Positions 5,764 to 7,568 of a DNA stretch of 7,568 nucleotides are shown one piece after another. Below the pieces are notes generated by a model. That model worked only from the letters and a program-made list of their open reading frames with translations, ran no database searches and was not told the DNA's origin. Made by a program: the position numbers and the translations under genes. The first letter of the stretch is position 1. The number at the start of each line of letters is the position of its first letter. This DNA comes from JBEIUO01 sp964549785 (lineage in GTDB: Bacteria > Planctomycetota > Phycisphaerae > Phycisphaerales > UBA1924), in the NCBI GenBank assembly GCA_964549785.1, contig CAZJXA010000165.1, positions 1 to 7,568 on the forward strand. Reading direction: 5' to 3'.

Positions 5764-7568
5764 ATGCGGATTCTCATGGTGAACTGGGCGAGACTTTCCG
5801 AGGGCGCTGCCAGCGGTGGGGGCGTGAACGGATATTGCCGGTCGTTGGCAGTGGAACTCGCAGCGCGGGGGCACGAGGTTGCGTATCTGTCGAGCGGGCT
5901 GACATATGTGAAGGATGAGCGCGGGACGGAACTCGGGCCCTGTGAGGTACGGCGGCTGGACGACTTTCGGTCGGTCTCTGTCTACGAGATCGTCAATTCG
6001 CCGGTGATCGCCCCCAGTTTTTTCCAGTTCTCTGAGCCAATGGCGGAAGTTTCTTCACCGCCCGTGGAGCGCGAGGTGGAGCGGCTGCTCGCGCTGCTGC
6101 GGCCCCGGGTCGTTCATTTTCACAACATCGAGGGGTTCTCGTCCCCGTGCATCGGCCTCGCAGCGCGGGCTGGCGCGGCGGTGATGTACAGCCTCCACAA
6201 CTATCACACGGTGTGCCCGCAGGTGTACTTCGTCCAGCACGGGACGCGCGTCTGTACGAATTTTGACAACGGGCACGCCTGCGTCGGCTGCGTGCCCGCC
6301 GCGGCCCCCCTGCGAGAGCAGTTGCAGCGTGCTGGCGCCACGGGCCAGGGTTTGATGGGCGGATTGGTGGGCGAATTGGCGGGAGGGATTGCCGGCGGCT
6401 TGGGACGGGTGTTGAGCCTGCAGCAGTGGGGCGGACGACTGAGAGCCGGGTCGAATGGGTCAGTCATGCCGGGCCGCGGGGTGTTGAGCGTCGCGGATTG
6501 TGTTCCGGGGATCGCCGGAGCGCCGGTTGTTTTGGTTCCTGATGCAAGGCCAGGCACTCCGGCGAAGACCGACCCGGCACGCATTGTCACCAACGATGTA
6601 CGCCCGGAGCCGCCCTCGGACAAGCCGCCTAATGCGTATGCGATGCGGCGGGAGGCGATGGTGCGGGCGCTGAACGCCTGCGACGGTGTACACGCGGTGT
6701 CCGCGTTTGTGGCCCGAAAGTTTGCAGCGCTCGGAGTTGCCGAAAGGATAATGGTGGTGGAACCGATCGGTTCGGCGCTGGCCGATCGGGTTGAGGACGA
6801 GCCTTGGCTTCAGACCCGTCCGGCATTCGGAACGCTCGGGCATGACGGCGTGCTTCGGGTGGTGTTTCTAGGATTCCACAATTTCTACAAGGGCCTGCAC
6901 GTGCTGGCGGAGGCGTTGGAAGGGATGACCGCCGCGGCGGCGGCCCGGATTGAACTCCATGTGTTCGCGCGCGACGTATCGGGCATCGAGCCGCGGCTGC
7001 GGGCGCTGGGCACACGGCTGGCGGGCGTGAGGATTCAGGATGGATACCGGCCGGAGGATTTGCCGTCGGTGCTGAGGGGCAAGGATGTGGGCGTGGTTCC
7101 CAGCGTTTGGTGGGACAACGGGCCGCAGACGGTGATGGAGTTCATGGCGTGCGGGCTGCCCGTGATCGGTGCGGACCTCGGGGGGATTCCGGACTTGGTG
7201 CGGCGCGGCGAGAACGGCTGGTTGTTTCCGGGGAATGATGCGAGCGGGCTGGCCGGAGTTCTGCAAGCGATTGTTGAAGACGGGGCCGGTTTTCAGCGGA
7301 TCGCCGGGGGCGTGCGAGTGCCCAAGGGGATGCGAGCACACACGGGGGAGATGGAAGCGGCGTATCGGCGGATGCTGGGAGAATCGGGGCAGAACGCTGC
7401 CGTGAGAGCGGAGGTGAGGGCGGAGCGGCCACGGGTGCTGGCCGTGATTCCTACCTGCGACCGGGTGGATGATGTCATGCGTGCTGTGCGGGCGGTTTGG
7501 GGCCAGGTGGGGGTGGACGCTTTCATTCAGGTGGCGGTTGTCGATAACGGGTCGGAGGCGGCGAACGT
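5764..7568 (+). CDS. Bifunctional glycosyltransferase: GT4 domain fused to a GT2 domain (3' end outside window)
   Basis: An uninterrupted frame of 601 codons runs from the ATG at 5764 off the right edge. Residues 1-540 form a GT-B fold, family 4 enzyme transferring a sugar from a nucleotide donor, probably at the cytoplasmic membrane in surface polysaccharide assembly. Visible are the glycine-rich acceptor-side loop GGGVNGY (18-24), RPRVVHFHNIEG (113-124), SLHNYHTVCP (143-152) with a four-cysteine cluster (C151, C164, C173, C176), VVFLGFHNFYKGLHVL (367-381) opening the donor half, and DNGPQTVME...GLPVIGADLGGIPDLV (451-479). The nucleotide-binding EX7E motif appears as D451...E459. Residues about 185-290 are an extra insert, first glycine-rich, then Pro-rich. 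From about 556 a GT2 domain begins: RVLAVIPTCDR, then VAVVDNGS at 590-597, the nucleotide-binding start of a GT-A fold. Its DXD motif would lie beyond the window. No Shine-Dalgarno site is close. G-ending codons set it apart from tig. Confidence 0.87.
   Translation, partial: MRILMVNWARLSEGAASGGGVNGYCRSLAVELAARGHEVAYLSSGLTYVKDERGTELGPCEVRRLDDFRSVSVYEIVNSPVIAPSFFQFSEPMAEVSSPPVEREVERLLALLRPRVVHFHNIEGFSSPCIGLAARAGAAVMYSLHNYHTVCPQVYFVQHGTRVCTNFDNGHACVGCVPAAAPLREQLQRAGATGQGLMGGLVGELAGGIAGGLGRVLSLQQWGGRLRAGSNGSVMPGRGVLSVADCVPGIAGAPVVLVPDARPGTPAKTDPARIVTNDVRPEPPSDKPPNAYAMRREAMVRALNACDGVHAVSAFVARKFAALGVAERIMVVEPIGSALADRVEDEPWLQTRPAFGTLGHDGVLRVVFLGFHNFYKGLHVLAEALEGMTAAAAARIELHVFARDVSGIEPRLRALGTRLAGVRIQDGYRPEDLPSVLRGKDVGVVPSVWWDNGPQTVMEFMACGLPVIGADLGGIPDLVRRGENGWLFPGNDASGLAGVLQAIVEDGAGFQRIAGGVRVPKGMRAHTGEMEAAYRRMLGESGQNAAVRAEVRAERPRVLAVIPTCDRVDDVMRAVRAVWGQVGVDAFIQVAVVDNGSEAAN

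Noticed and set aside
1..7568. CRISPR arrays, insertion sequences or attachment sites
   Set aside because: I saw no regularly spaced repeats, transposase-like frames, terminal inverted repeats with target duplications, or tRNA-associated direct repeats.

Overview
The window is GC-rich bacterial DNA. It looks chromosomal, with no insertion sequence, phage or CRISPR signal. The gene set includes a trigger factor, a secreted M28 peptidase of the carboxypeptidase Q type, a small membrane protein with a CxxCGxxL...CPKCG zinc ribbon, and a large glycosyltransferase fusion. Together with sparse Shine-Dalgarno use, this fits Planctomycetota (Phycisphaerae-like) best. That assignment is an inference from style, since no taxonomic marker was aligned.

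Layout. Bases 19-150 form a bacterial small signal recognition particle (SRP) RNA on the + strand, with an unusual apical loop. About 770 bases follow in which I recognise no gene, only a strong hairpin at 615-644. Next comes a short + strand pair: an 88-residue hypothetical protein (926-1192) and an Xre-type helix-turn-helix protein (1242-1670). The order and sizes resemble a HigBA-like toxin-antitoxin locus, but the toxin assignment is weak. On the - strand, 1830-3494 encodes an exported M28 metallopeptidase. A 341-base divergent intergenic region separates it from the trigger factor gene tig (3836-5209, +). Convergent to tig is a small two-helix zinc-ribbon membrane protein (5378-5695, -). 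Divergent from that gene, starting at 5764 and running off the right edge, is an uninterrupted reading frame of at least 601 codons: a GT4 (GT-B fold) glycosyltransferase fused to the beginning of a GT2 (GT-A fold) glycosyltransferase.

How the genes relate. The SRP RNA and trigger factor are both housekeeping factors that meet nascent chains at the ribosome exit, but they are almost 4 kb apart and are not an operon. The usual tig-clpP-clpX arrangement is absent here. The peptidase and the glycosyltransferase look like independent transcription units. The glycosyltransferase gene differs clearly from its neighbours in codon use (G-ending rather than C-ending codons), so it may belong to a separate, perhaps acquired, surface-polysaccharide locus continuing to the right. 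I found no convincing wholly new system. The points most worth a second look are the SRP RNA loop, the GT4-GT2 fusion with its glycine-rich insert, and the possible toxin-antitoxin pair.
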